The notes beneath the pieces are model-generated. The model saw only the letters and a list, made by a program, of their open reading frames with translations. It was not told the origin of the DNA and did not search any database. DNA of 44,285 nt from an uncultured Pelagibacteraceae bacterium (GTDB lineage Bacteria; Pseudomonadota; Alphaproteobacteria; Pelagibacterales; Pelagibacteraceae), in NCBI GenBank assembly GCA_902532225.1, contig CACAHI010000006.1, positions 1 to 44,285 on the forward strand. Direction: 5' to 3'. The position numbers were made by a program, and so were the translations under genes. Positions 1-9,637 of the stretch are shown here, in pieces (position 1 is the stretch's first letter; each line of letters starts with the position of its first letter).

Positions 1-7
1 ATAATTT

Positions 8-817
8 TTATTTTATAATTATATTTTTACTAGAACCATGGGGAATATTTAAAGAATAATCATAAATATCATCTATCTTAGCTAAACTATTCATTTCAAA
101 AAAAGAATATTTAAATGACTTTAAAAGGTTTACTAAATCATCAAGGGAATAATTATTTTCTTTATAAAGATATGGAGCTAATTCCATAATAATAGGTATT
201 TTTTTTTTTAAAGTATTTTTGGCACTTTTAAAGACATAAAGTTCATTACCATCAACATCAATTTTTATTAATGAGATATTTTTTATGTTTTTTTTTGAAA
301 TAAAATTATCTAAGGAAAAAACTTTTGATGAATTAGTAGATTTAAATGTACCGTAGTGATTTTTATGAAATTTTTTACTCTTTAAATTCCAACTTGAATA
401 AACCATTTTTGGTTTTCTCTTTTTATTTGTAATAAATGCTTGATATATATTAATTCGGGATTTTAATTTTTTATTTAAATTAATATTAAATTTTAATTTA
501 CTAAACGCAAAATCTGTAGGTTCAATAGCATATACTTTATTAGTTTTAAAAACGTTAGCAAATTGCAAAGTTTGAATACCAGTATTAGCACCTATATCAA
601 TTATTGATGAATTTTTTCTTATATTTAGTTTCATAGATGATTTAATAACTTCAAATTCAAACTTTTTAAAAATGTATAAGCTTAAATCAATGCCTTCATT
701 TAAATCGAAACTCCATTTTATCCCACCAACTTTCTTTATAAATTTAAGATTATTAATAAAAATATTTAAAAATTTTAAAATTATCTTAGCTATAAATATT
801 TTATATTTAGTTTTCAA
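8..817 (-). CDS. FkbM family SAM-dependent methyltransferase
   Basis: ORF of 269 aa with SIIDIGANTGIQTLQFA (SAM-binding motif I), AIEPTDFAFSKLKFNINLN, and SLIKIDVDGNELYVFKSA, typical of FkbM methyltransferases. Confidence 0.85.
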   Translation of the reverse strand: MKTKYKIFIAKIILKFLNIFINNLKFIKKVGGIKWSFDLNEGIDLSLYIFKKFEFEVIKSSMKLNIRKNSSIIDIGANTGIQTLQFANVFKTNKVYAIEPTDFAFSKLKFNINLNKKLKSRINIYQAFITNKKRKPKMVYSSWNLKSKKFHKNHYGTFKSTNSSKVFSLDNFISKKNIKNISLIKIDVDGNELYVFKSAKNTLKKKIPIIMELAPYLYKENNYSLDDLVNLLKSFKYSFFEMNSLAKIDDIYDYSLNIPHGSSKNIIIK

Positions 818-1944
818 TTTGATAAAACTTCTTGTAATTTTAAATAGTGTCTAAATTTAGTATATTTAATTGAATTTTTTTTTGCTAAAATTTTTGAGTT
901 TAAATAGTCATTAACATTAAAGTTTATCAATTTATTTTTTAGTTCATCTCTTACATTAGTTCTAAACAATATTCCTGCTTTACCATCGCTAAGAAATTCT
1001 TTAGGACCATTTGGACAATCCGATGAAAATACAAATAAATTATTAACTGCCGCTTCTACTATAACAAAACCAACTTCTTCCCACAAAGATGCTAAAATTA
1101 AAAAACTAGCGTTTCTCATGTATGAGTAAACTTCATTTGAGTAGCCTAATATAAATATTCTATTTTCCATATTTAATGATTTTATTTGTTTTTCTAATTT
1201 TATTTTTTCTTCGCCGTCACCGACAATATAAAGATCATAACTATTATTTAATTTAAAAAAATTAGCAATTTCATTTATTAGATAAGGATAGTTTTTTTGT
1301 TTAGTAAGTCTACCTACTGATAATATGTATTTTTTATCGTTTTTCTTTTTAATAGAGCTATTTTTATATTTTAAAACTTTTTTTATATCTATAATTGCAT
1401 CTGGTAAAAAAAATAATTTTTCTTTTTGGAAACCATTGTTAATCATTTGCTTAAAAAGCTCTTGTGTTGGGCATGTTATTTTGAAAATTTTTTTACTAAA
1501 TACTTGCCAAAATGTTTTTCTTACAAAATGTAATTTTGGATACCCTGAAATTCTTAATATACATTTAAATTTGTCCTTTAGAATACTGTTTAAAAAAAGA
1601 GGCAATGAAGTAATTAAATGAGCAATTATAAAATCTGGTTTATTTTTTTTGATTAAACTAATTAGAGGAAAAAAAGATAATAAAAAGATTATTGCATAAG
1701 AAATTCTACTTTGAATAACTCCTTTTACTGGCAAAAATTTAAAATATTTAAAACCTAAATCTTCAATTTCTACATTGTTATTTTTTATTTCACTTTTGTA
1801 ACTATCCCATTCACCGCATGAATTAATTATTACGACTTTATTATTGTTAAAATCAAATTTTTTTAATGAGTAAGCAGAGTTAAGAGTAGACTTAATCGTT
1901 CCAACTTTTCCTAAACAAGGTGACCAATAATAAATTTTTCTCAT
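814..1944 (-). CDS. Glycosyltransferase family 1/4-like (GT-B fold)
   Basis: 376 aa; ILSVGRLTKQKNYPYLINE, LYIVGDGEEKIKLEKQI, LILASLWEEVGFVIVEAA (E-x7-E type motif); 4-nt ATGA-type overlap with the downstream FkbM gene. Confidence 0.88.
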   Translation of the reverse strand: MRKIYYWSPCLGKVGTIKSTLNSAYSLKKFDFNNNKVVIINSCGEWDSYKSEIKNNNVEIEDLGFKYFKFLPVKGVIQSRISYAIIFLLSFFPLISLIKKNKPDFIIAHLITSLPLFLNSILKDKFKCILRISGYPKLHFVRKTFWQVFSKKIFKITCPTQELFKQMINNGFQKEKLFFLPDAIIDIKKVLKYKNSSIKKKNDKKYILSVGRLTKQKNYPYLINEIANFFKLNNSYDLYIVGDGEEKIKLEKQIKSLNMENRIFILGYSNEVYSYMRNASFLILASLWEEVGFVIVEAAVNNLFVFSSDCPNGPKEFLSDGKAGILFRTNVRDELKNKLINFNVNDYLNSKILAKKNSIKYTKFRHYLKLQEVLSN

Positions 1945-1977
1945 TTTGTTTATATGAACAAATATAAATTATTTATA

Positions 1978-2054
1978 TGGCGCGCCCTGAAGGATTCGAA
2001 CCTCCGACCCACGGTTTAGAAAACCGTTGCTCTATCCAACTGAGCTAAGGGCGC
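1978..2054 (-). tRNA. tRNA-Arg (anticodon UCU), 3' CCA encoded
   Basis: Reverse complement GCGCCCTTAGCTCAGTTGGATAGAGCAACGGTTTTCTAAACCGTGGGTCGGAGGTTCGAATCCTTCAGGGCGCGCCA: 7-bp acceptor GCGCCCT/AGGGCGC, anticodon stem CGGTT/AACCG with loop TTCTAAA, GGTTCGAATCC T-arm, terminal CCA. Confidence 0.97.
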
Positions 2055-2078
2055 ATTAAAAAATAATATAATTATAAT

Positions 2079-3482
2079 TTAGTACTTTATAAAGATTTTT
2101 TTTAAAAAAATTACAATTGTTAACAGTTCAATTCTTCCTATCATCATAAAAATAATAAGTAAATATTTTGTAAAAACACTTAAATTTTCAAAATTAATTT
2201 GTTCTGGAATATAATTAGTAGAATTTACAGTATTTAATAAAGTTAATACTGCCAATTTTATTGAGTTTTCAAAGCTAAAGTCATAGATAGATAAAAGCAC
2301 ACTTAGCAAGAAAACTGATAGTATTAAAAAAAGTAATGATAAAAAATATTTATTAATATCTTCATTTTTAATTTTGGAATCACTTAGAAAAAGTTTGTTT
2401 ACAAATATATTTTTTGGTTTTGCATGCGAGATTAATTCATTAATTGAAAATATAAAAATTGAATAAATTTTATATAATCTAAGGCCTGAACTTGTAGAAA
2501 AAAAAGAACCACCAATAATTACCAAGGTTAAATAGAAAATTTCAAAGAAGTAGTTCTTACCATCTATTGAAAAACCAATATTTGATACACTGCTACAAAT
2601 TGAAAAAAAAATTGAACTAAAATTATAATCTTTAGCAAAAAAAAAATAAGATAATGCAATAATAATCACTAAATAAATTAATAGGTAAATGTCTTCTGAA
2701 TAAAAATTAAAAGATTTTTTTTTAAAAATTAGGTTATATCCTAAAAAAAGACTAAAGTATGAAGAAAGCATTAAAAGAGAAAAAATTATTATTTTTACCT
2801 TAGAATTTAAAATTATTGTGATGTCATTAAAAGGTAAAAAACCCCCTGAAGATATTAAGCTCATTGATAGATTAAATGAGTCAAAAGTTCTAAAATTAAA
2901 AATTTTCAAAATTATAAAAATTAATAGTGTAATCAAACTGTAGAGAAGTATTATTTTTAGAGATTGTTTTAAAGTTTCAGATAAGTTTAGAGATAAAAAG
3001 TTTGTTAATGTTTTTTTAAAATTTTCATCAAATATATCAATTAATAATATTATCGAAAATAAAAAATATAGCCCTCCTATCCATTGAGATGTAGATCTCC
3101 ATATTATTAAACTTTCGTCTATGTGTTTAATATTGTTAAAAATTGTAAAGCCTGTTGAAGTAAATCCAGAAATCGCTTCGAAATATGAATTTAAAAATGA
3201 TAAATTATAAATACTTAAGTAAAATGGAATACTTATAATCATAGGTAAAAAAATGTACCCTATTACTACGGTTAAAATTTTATGATAAATATTTAATTTA
3301 GTTAAAATATTTTTTTTAAAAATAAAAAAAATTCCAATAAATAAAGATATTAATAATGTATATAAATATGTATTTAAATTTAAATACAAATTGAAATAAT
3401 ATGAATAAATAATGTTAAAAAAAGATAAAATTGATATTAATATACAAAAAGTTCCTAAATAAAAAAAACTAAATTTATTCAT
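2079..3482 (-). CDS. trkH: TrkH-type potassium uptake transmembrane subunit (divergent)
   Basis: 467 aa multi-TM; YFEAISGFTSTGFTIF and WRSTSQWIGG match TrkH P-loop 1 and the following helix; FMMIGRIELLTIVIF C-terminal motif; sits next to trkA. Confidence 0.88.
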   Translation of the reverse strand: MNKFSFFYLGTFCILISILSFFNIIYSYYFNLYLNLNTYLYTLLISLFIGIFFIFKKNILTKLNIYHKILTVVIGYIFLPMIISIPFYLSIYNLSFLNSYFEAISGFTSTGFTIFNNIKHIDESLIIWRSTSQWIGGLYFLFSIILLIDIFDENFKKTLTNFLSLNLSETLKQSLKIILLYSLITLLIFIILKIFNFRTFDSFNLSMSLISSGGFLPFNDITIILNSKVKIIIFSLLMLSSYFSLFLGYNLIFKKKSFNFYSEDIYLLIYLVIIIALSYFFFAKDYNFSSIFFSICSSVSNIGFSIDGKNYFFEIFYLTLVIIGGSFFSTSSGLRLYKIYSIFIFSINELISHAKPKNIFVNKLFLSDSKIKNEDINKYFLSLLFLILSVFLLSVLLSIYDFSFENSIKLAVLTLLNTVNSTNYIPEQINFENLSVFTKYLLIIFMMIGRIELLTIVIFLKKIFIKY

Positions 3483-3488
3483 TAATTA

Positions 3489-4862
3489 TTAAATGCCACT
3501 AATTCGGAATATATTTTCTACAAGAGGTAACTCTTCTCTTTTAGCAAGGAACACTACTGTGTCATTTTTTTTAAAAACAAAATCTGATCTAGGAATTATA
3601 ATTTTGTCATCTCTTAACACAGCTCCAATTCTAAATTCATCAGGAAGATTTGAATTTTTAAGTTCTTTATTTATTAATTCTGATGTTTCAATTATGTCCG
3701 CTTCAATAACCTCGTATTCTCCATTAAGAATAGTATAGGCATCTTCTATTGTTCCTTTGTGAACATGTTTTAATATACTCGATACTGTATTCATTCTAGG
3801 GTCAATTAAATCATCAATCTTAAGTGAAGATTGTAGTAATGAATAATTAGCTTTATTTATTAATGCCATTGTTCTTTTATTTTTTGAAAATTTTTCAACA
3901 ACTACACTTACCATTAAATTATCTTCGTCGTCGTTAGTAAGGGCAAGAACTGTTTCTACATCTTCTAAACTCGCTTCTGCTAAAACTTCTTCATCCAGTC
4001 CGTTACCATTTATAACTATAGTATTATTTAATTCTTTAGCTATAAATTCAGCTCTGTCTTTATCCTTTTCAATTATTTTAATTCTTGCATCATCAAAATT
4101 ACTTTCGATATTTTTAGCTAAATTAAATCCAATATTACCACCACCTATAATTAATATCTTTTTTGAAATTTTTTCATTATGACCAAAAGCTTCTAAAGTT
4201 AAAACCATTTGATCAGAATTTATTATGACATATGCTTTGTCATTAGGCTTCATAACATCATTTTTCTTTAACATTTTAAATTTTTCTTCACGAATAACTC
4301 CTAAAATATTTGCATCTAAATCAGGAAACTTTTTTGTAAGTTGATTTAATTTTATGTCTACTAATGGACATTTGTTATCAACAAAAATTTCTAGAAGTCT
4401 TATTTTGTTGTCTGCGAAAGGTACATTATCAATTGCACCTGGTGCTTCTAATTTTCTCAATATAGATTTTGCAATTTCAAGCTCTGGTGAAATTATTACA
4501 TCTATAGGTAGATTTTCCTTATTATAAACCTTGGAGAATTTTGGATTTAAATAATCTTGCGATCTAATTCTAGCTATCTTTTTTGGAATATTAAAAACAG
4601 TGTATGCAATTTGACATATTAACATATTAATTTCATCAACTCTGGTAACAGCTATAATCATATCAGCATTAGTTGCATCGGCTTTTTCTAAGATGGATGG
4701 ATATGTTGCTTTTCCTACAATTGCTTTTACGTCAAGGGATTCTGTTATTTTTTGAATATCTTCACTAGATTGATCAATTACAGTAATCGAGTGGTCTTGT
4801 TCAGTCAATAACTTAGCTATGGTAAAACCAACTCTTCCAGCACCACAAATAATTATATTCAT
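3489..4862 (-). CDS. trkA: Trk system potassium transporter TrkA (two RCK_N/RCK_C repeats)
   Basis: 457 aa; MNIIICGAGRVGFTIAKLL and KKILIIGGGNIGFNLAKNIE dual Rossmann motifs, TrkA_C-like C-terminus. Confidence 0.95.
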   Translation of the reverse strand: MNIIICGAGRVGFTIAKLLTEQDHSITVIDQSSEDIQKITESLDVKAIVGKATYPSILEKADATNADMIIAVTRVDEINMLICQIAYTVFNIPKKIARIRSQDYLNPKFSKVYNKENLPIDVIISPELEIAKSILRKLEAPGAIDNVPFADNKIRLLEIFVDNKCPLVDIKLNQLTKKFPDLDANILGVIREEKFKMLKKNDVMKPNDKAYVIINSDQMVLTLEAFGHNEKISKKILIIGGGNIGFNLAKNIESNFDDARIKIIEKDKDRAEFIAKELNNTIVINGNGLDEEVLAEASLEDVETVLALTNDDEDNLMVSVVVEKFSKNKRTMALINKANYSLLQSSLKIDDLIDPRMNTVSSILKHVHKGTIEDAYTILNGEYEVIEADIIETSELINKELKNSNLPDEFRIGAVLRDDKIIIPRSDFVFKKNDTVVFLAKREELPLVENIFRISGI

Positions 4863-4866
4863 AATA

Positions 4867-6225
4867 TTAGTTTAAATCCTTAACACCTAGTAATTTTAAC
4901 TTTCTATGAAGTGCAGATCTTTCCATTCCAATAAATTTTGCTGTTTTAGATATATTCCCACCAAATTTTTTTACTTGATTTAACAAGTATTCCTTTTCAA
5001 AATTTTCTCTTGCTTCTTTAAGTGGAATTGAAAGTGAATCATTTAAAGAAAATTCATCAGATCTTGAATCTTTTAATGATTCTTTAATAATTTCAATAAC
5101 TTTACCTTTGTTATTTCCTGGAGATAATATTGCAATTCTCTCAATTAGATTTCGTAACTCTCTTACATTTCCAGGCCAATTATAATTTAGTAAATAGTTA
5201 TTATCTTCAATAGTAAATTTTTTTATGTTGTAATTTTTGGATATCTTTTCAGAAAAATATTCAATTAATAAAGGAATGTCCTCTATTCTGTTAGATAAAG
5301 GCTCTATATCTATTTGAAAAACATTTAATCTATGAAATAAATCTTCCCTAAAATTTCCATCTTTTATCTCTTTTTTGACATTTTTACTTGTTGAACAAAT
5401 AATTCTAACATTTACTTTAATATTATGATTACCATTAATTCTTTTAAACTTTTGATCTATTAAAACTCTTAGAATTTTTGACTGTGTTTCTAAAGGAATC
5501 TCTGTAACCTCGTCAATTAAAAGAATTCCACCGCTAGCATTTTCTAAAGCACCATATGATATTGAGCCATCATTTTTTTCTTCACCAAAAAGTTCTTTTT
5601 CATATTTTCTAACATCTAACAAAGCACCATTTAAAATTACAAATGGTTCTTTAGATCTTTTTGAATTTTTATGAATTTTTCTTGCTATCAATTCTTTTCC
5701 TGAACCAGTTGGTCCACATATAAAAATTCTACTTTCTGAATTTGAAAGTTTATTTATTTGGTCTCTAATTGTTAAAATATTTTGACTTTTTCCAATAAAC
5801 TCAAATGAATGAAAGAGTTGGGATTTAAGATTTTTATTTTCTCGAATTAAATTAATTTTCTCGACTGCTCTATTTACAAAATTCATCAATCTTTCTCTAT
5901 CAAAAGGTTTTTGTATAAATTCAAATGCACCTGATTTTAAAGACTCAATAGCCATCTCAATATTTGCATGTCCTGAAATAATAATTACTGGTACATCTTT
6001 ATTTTTTTGCTTTAAGTGATTTAAAAGCTCTATACCGTCATTATCTCCCTTGTCTAATTTAACATCAATTATCGCAACATCAGGTATTTTTTTATCTATT
6101 TCTGACAATGCTTGATTATAATTAGCAGCAAGTCTAGTTTTAAAGCCAGCATCTTTAATCATGTCATCTAAAATGACTCTAATATCAGCATTGTCATCTA
6201 CTATTAATATTTCGGTTATTTGCAT
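4867..6225 (-). CDS. ntrX: NtrX-type AAA+ response regulator
   Basis: 452 aa; receiver ILIVDDNADIRVILDDM, Walker A GPTGSGKELIARKIH, Walker B GGILLIDEV, C-terminal Fis-type HTH GNISKTAKFIGMERSALHRKLKLLG; adjacent to ntrY. Confidence 0.92.
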   Translation of the reverse strand: MQITEILIVDDNADIRVILDDMIKDAGFKTRLAANYNQALSEIDKKIPDVAIIDVKLDKGDNDGIELLNHLKQKNKDVPVIIISGHANIEMAIESLKSGAFEFIQKPFDRERLMNFVNRAVEKINLIRENKNLKSQLFHSFEFIGKSQNILTIRDQINKLSNSESRIFICGPTGSGKELIARKIHKNSKRSKEPFVILNGALLDVRKYEKELFGEEKNDGSISYGALENASGGILLIDEVTEIPLETQSKILRVLIDQKFKRINGNHNIKVNVRIICSTSKNVKKEIKDGNFREDLFHRLNVFQIDIEPLSNRIEDIPLLIEYFSEKISKNYNIKKFTIEDNNYLLNYNWPGNVRELRNLIERIAILSPGNNKGKVIEIIKESLKDSRSDEFSLNDSLSIPLKEARENFEKEYLLNQVKKFGGNISKTAKFIGMERSALHRKLKLLGVKDLN

Positions 6226-6230
6226 AAAAT

Positions 6231-8000
6231 TTAAATAGGTAAATTTATTTCGATTTTTGCACCATCTTTATTTTTCAAAAATGACATTTTGCCATTATGG
6301 TCATTTATAATTTTATTTACTATTGGCAATCCAAGACCAGTTCCATTTTTCTTAGTTGTGAAGTAAGGTTTCGTAATATCTTCTATATTTTTATCTGGAA
6401 AACCAATTCCATTATCAATAATTATGACTTTTATATAATCATTATTTTTAAATAATTCTATATTTATTATCCCTTTAAAATCATCACTTTTTTGACTTTT
6501 TTCATTAATACTTTCTATAGAATTTTTTATTAAGTTAAAAAAAACTCTATTAATTTGCTCTGAATCACAATTAATAAAAATTTCATTTATTCCAATAACT
6601 TTTATTACAATATTTGAATTTATATTTTTTAAAATTGATATGTTGGAATTAATTAAATCATAAAGATTATTTTTTTTTAATATGGGTTTGGGCATTCGAG
6701 CAAAATCTGAAAATTCATTAACTAAATTTTCAATTTGTTTAATTTGTTTATAAATAGTTTTTAGATACTCATCATATTTACTTTTTTCATTTTCAGGTAA
6801 TTTTTCAATATATTTACTTTTCAGCTGATCAATAGTTAATTGTATTGGGGTAAGGGGATTTTTTATTTCGTGAGCAAGTTTTCGTGCTACGTTTTCCCAT
6901 GCTTCGTGACGTTCTGTAAGCAATAGTTTATCTTGTTGAGTTTTTAATCTATCAATCATTGAATTAAAATTTTTAATTAAAATTTCAAGTTCTTTATCAG
7001 TTTTAATTTCTGGAACTTTAACATCAAGTTTTCCCTTACCTATATCTTCAGATGCAGAAATCAAATTGTTAATTGATAAAAAAAATCTAGATGAAAATCT
7101 TATTGCTATTGTTATGGAAAGGAAAAGTAATAATGCTACAACAATTATATATATTAAAGCAAATGAATATTTAATTCCAGAACTTTGACTTTCTACCACA
7201 TAATAAAAATCTAAAGCCTCTTCTGATTCTTTTAGATAATTTGAAATTTTTTGGTCAAGAAATTTTACTACATACAAATACGTATCAACATATTGATTAA
7301 GTTTAATTATAGCTGCAGATGAATTTTTAGGAGTATTAATAATTTTTAAAGGTTTATCTTGATTAAAAACCATTTCTAATGCTCTTTGATCTGGAGGGCT
7401 ATACTTATTATCTAATGAAGATGATATTATTAAATTTCCATTACTATCTATCAAATAAATCTCATCGATTTCTCTAACTAATTTTTGTGTATTCAATATA
7501 TTCATAAATCTTTTTGGATTTTCATAGAATATATTTACACTTTTATTTAGATCTAAAGACACAAGTAAAATATCTGATTCTATTTTGTTTCTTACATCCT
7601 CTACATAACTTTTTGCGATTTCATATGAATTGTTTACTGCTACAGTAATTTTTTTATCAAAATATTTTTCTAAGGCAAAAGAAAATAAAAATAGAGAAAA
7701 TACAGAAATTAGTATTGAGGGTATTAATGTAAATAATGAAAAAAAAGTTATATACTTTCTATTGGCTAATGAGCCTTTAACACTAATATCTTGTTTTAAA
7801 GATTTCTTAATATCTAAAAAAATCAGTAAAAAAAATAATATTAAGAGCGCTAGATCTACAATTAATAGTATTTGTAAATTAAATTCATTTAATTTTATAA
7901 AGCTTTTTTCAATAAAAGTTAAAAATGTTACAAACCCTACTGTTAGAGTAAAAATGAATATAACTATTAAAAAGATATTTCTTTTAATGAATGCTAGCAT
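6231..8000 (-). CDS. ntrY: NtrY-type sensor histidine kinase
   Basis: 589 aa; N-terminal TMs, HAMP region, HisKA motif WENVARKLAHEIKNPLTPIQL, HATPase DNGIGFPDKN / KKNGTGLGLPIV. Confidence 0.92.
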   Translation of the reverse strand: MLAFIKRNIFLIVIFIFTLTVGFVTFLTFIEKSFIKLNEFNLQILLIVDLALLILFFLLIFLDIKKSLKQDISVKGSLANRKYITFFSLFTLIPSILISVFSLFLFSFALEKYFDKKITVAVNNSYEIAKSYVEDVRNKIESDILLVSLDLNKSVNIFYENPKRFMNILNTQKLVREIDEIYLIDSNGNLIISSSLDNKYSPPDQRALEMVFNQDKPLKIINTPKNSSAAIIKLNQYVDTYLYVVKFLDQKISNYLKESEEALDFYYVVESQSSGIKYSFALIYIIVVALLLFLSITIAIRFSSRFFLSINNLISASEDIGKGKLDVKVPEIKTDKELEILIKNFNSMIDRLKTQQDKLLLTERHEAWENVARKLAHEIKNPLTPIQLTIDQLKSKYIEKLPENEKSKYDEYLKTIYKQIKQIENLVNEFSDFARMPKPILKKNNLYDLINSNISILKNINSNIVIKVIGINEIFINCDSEQINRVFFNLIKNSIESINEKSQKSDDFKGIINIELFKNNDYIKVIIIDNGIGFPDKNIEDITKPYFTTKKNGTGLGLPIVNKIINDHNGKMSFLKNKDGAKIEINLPI

Positions 8001-8037
8001 AAAATAAATATATATTTATTTAATTTTAAAAAAATAC

Positions 8038-9150
8038 ATGAATAATTGCTTTATAATACTAGCTGCGGGGAAAAGTAAGAGATTTAAAGGTAAAAAACCT
8101 AAACAATTCAATTTATATAATGGAAAATGTGTAATTCAGCACTCAATTGATAAAGCTAACCAATCAAATTTGTTTAAAAAGATTGTTTTAGTAATTAGTA
8201 AAAACCATAAAAAATATCTTAATGATTTAGTGCTAAAAAATACACTTGTTGCTTTCGGTGGTAAAGAAAGACATTTATCTTCTTTTAATGCTCTTAAAAA
8301 GATCAAAAAATCAAAAATTAATAATGTATTTATTCATGATGCTGCGAGACCAGATTTTGAAATAAGTCTACTAAAAAAACTAAACAAATATCTAAAAAAA
8401 TATAAAGCAGTTATACCGTATGTAAATACATCTAGTTCAACTAAATTAATTTTAAAAGGAAAAATCGAAAATTATGATAGATCTAAGGTTTTGCTTACAC
8501 ACACTCCACAAGCATTTAGATTTGAAGAATTGTATAAAAGATCTTTATCAAATAAAAAAAAAATTACTGATGAATCATCGCTTTATATAGATAATAAAAA
8601 AGAAATTAAATTTATAAAAGATAGTCAAGATAATTTTAAAATCACAAAATCATCTGATATTAAAAATAATAAAATAAATTATGGTATTGGTTTTGATGTA
8701 CATAGACTTGTTCCTGGAAGAAAATTATATTTAGGTGGACTTAAAATTAGATCAACTTTAGGAACTTTGGGTCATTCTGATGGCGATCCGGTTTTACATT
8801 CAGTTATTGATGCAATTCTTGGTGCATGTAAAATGGGCGATCTAGGTCAAAAATTTTCTGACAAAAGTGCAAAATTTAAAAATATTAGATCTACAATTCT
8901 TTTAAAAAAAGTTGTTAAACAAATAAAATTAAAAAAGTATTTTATTAATAATATAGATATAAATATAATTGCGCAAAAACCTAAAATACAAAAATATAAA
9001 AAAAAAATGATAAAAATAATTTCAAAACTTTGCAATATTTCAGAAAATCAAATTAATATAAAAGGTAAAACAACTGAAAAGTTAGGAGTTATTGGAAAGG
9101 AAAAAGCTATAGCTTGCGAAGTAATAGCTTCCGTTATTAGAAATGCTTAA
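8038..9150 (+). CDS. ispDF: Bifunctional IspD/IspF (MEP cytidylyltransferase / MECDP synthase)
   Basis: 370 aa; N-terminal IspD FIILAAGKSKRFKGKKPKQF, HDAARPDF; C-terminal IspF GIGFDVHRLVPGRKLYLGG, GHSDGDPVLHSVIDAILGA, KTTEKLGVIGK. Confidence 0.96.
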   Translation: MNNCFIILAAGKSKRFKGKKPKQFNLYNGKCVIQHSIDKANQSNLFKKIVLVISKNHKKYLNDLVLKNTLVAFGGKERHLSSFNALKKIKKSKINNVFIHDAARPDFEISLLKKLNKYLKKYKAVIPYVNTSSSTKLILKGKIENYDRSKVLLTHTPQAFRFEELYKRSLSNKKKITDESSLYIDNKKEIKFIKDSQDNFKITKSSDIKNNKINYGIGFDVHRLVPGRKLYLGGLKIRSTLGTLGHSDGDPVLHSVIDAILGACKMGDLGQKFSDKSAKFKNIRSTILLKKVVKQIKLKKYFINNIDINIIAQKPKIQKYKKKMIKIISKLCNISENQINIKGKTTEKLGVIGKEKAIACEVIASVIRNA

Positions 9151-9637
9151 AAAAATTAATTTTTTATTTGTTACTTTATTTGGTATTGGGAAAATTAGTA
9201 AAATACCAGGTAGTATTGCATCATTGGTAACTACTGTATTTTTATTTTTTTTATTTCATGTAGTAAATATTTCGGCAAACATTATATTGGCTTCTATTGT
9301 TGTTATTTTTTTCATATCACTATGGTCTGTAAGTATTTTTATAAAGTCTCTGGATAACAAAGATCCAAATGAAGTAGTCATTGATGAATTTATTGGTCAA
9401 TCAATTCCTATTTGTCTTTATGAAATAGCACATGAAGGCACAAAAGAAACTAGTCAAGTACTAACGTTTTATTTCATAATGTTTATTCTATTTAGAATTT
9501 TTGACATAGTTAAACCCTACCCTGTTAGCTATTATGATAAAAACTTTAAGAACAGTTTTGGTGTCGTGATGGATGATGTCTGTGCTGGATTGTACGTTGT
9601 TGCTGTTCTTGTTTTATATATGGTTATTACTTCATGA
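9143..9637 (+). CDS. pgpA: Phosphatidylglycerophosphatase A
   Basis: 164 aa; GIGKISKIPGSIASLV, PNEVVIDEFIGQ, FRIFDIVKPYPV, GVVMDDVCAGLY. Confidence 0.93.
   Translation: MLKKINFLFVTLFGIGKISKIPGSIASLVTTVFLFFLFHVVNISANIILASIVVIFFISLWSVSIFIKSLDNKDPNEVVIDEFIGQSIPICLYEIAHEGTKETSQVLTFYFIMFILFRIFDIVKPYPVSYYDKNFKNSFGVVMDDVCAGLYVVAVLVLYMVITS

Noticed and set aside
7630-8007. 125-aa plus-strand ORF opposite the ntrY N-terminus
   Set aside because: Antisense of the NtrY transmembrane region; no recognisable family and it fully overlaps a well-supported gene.
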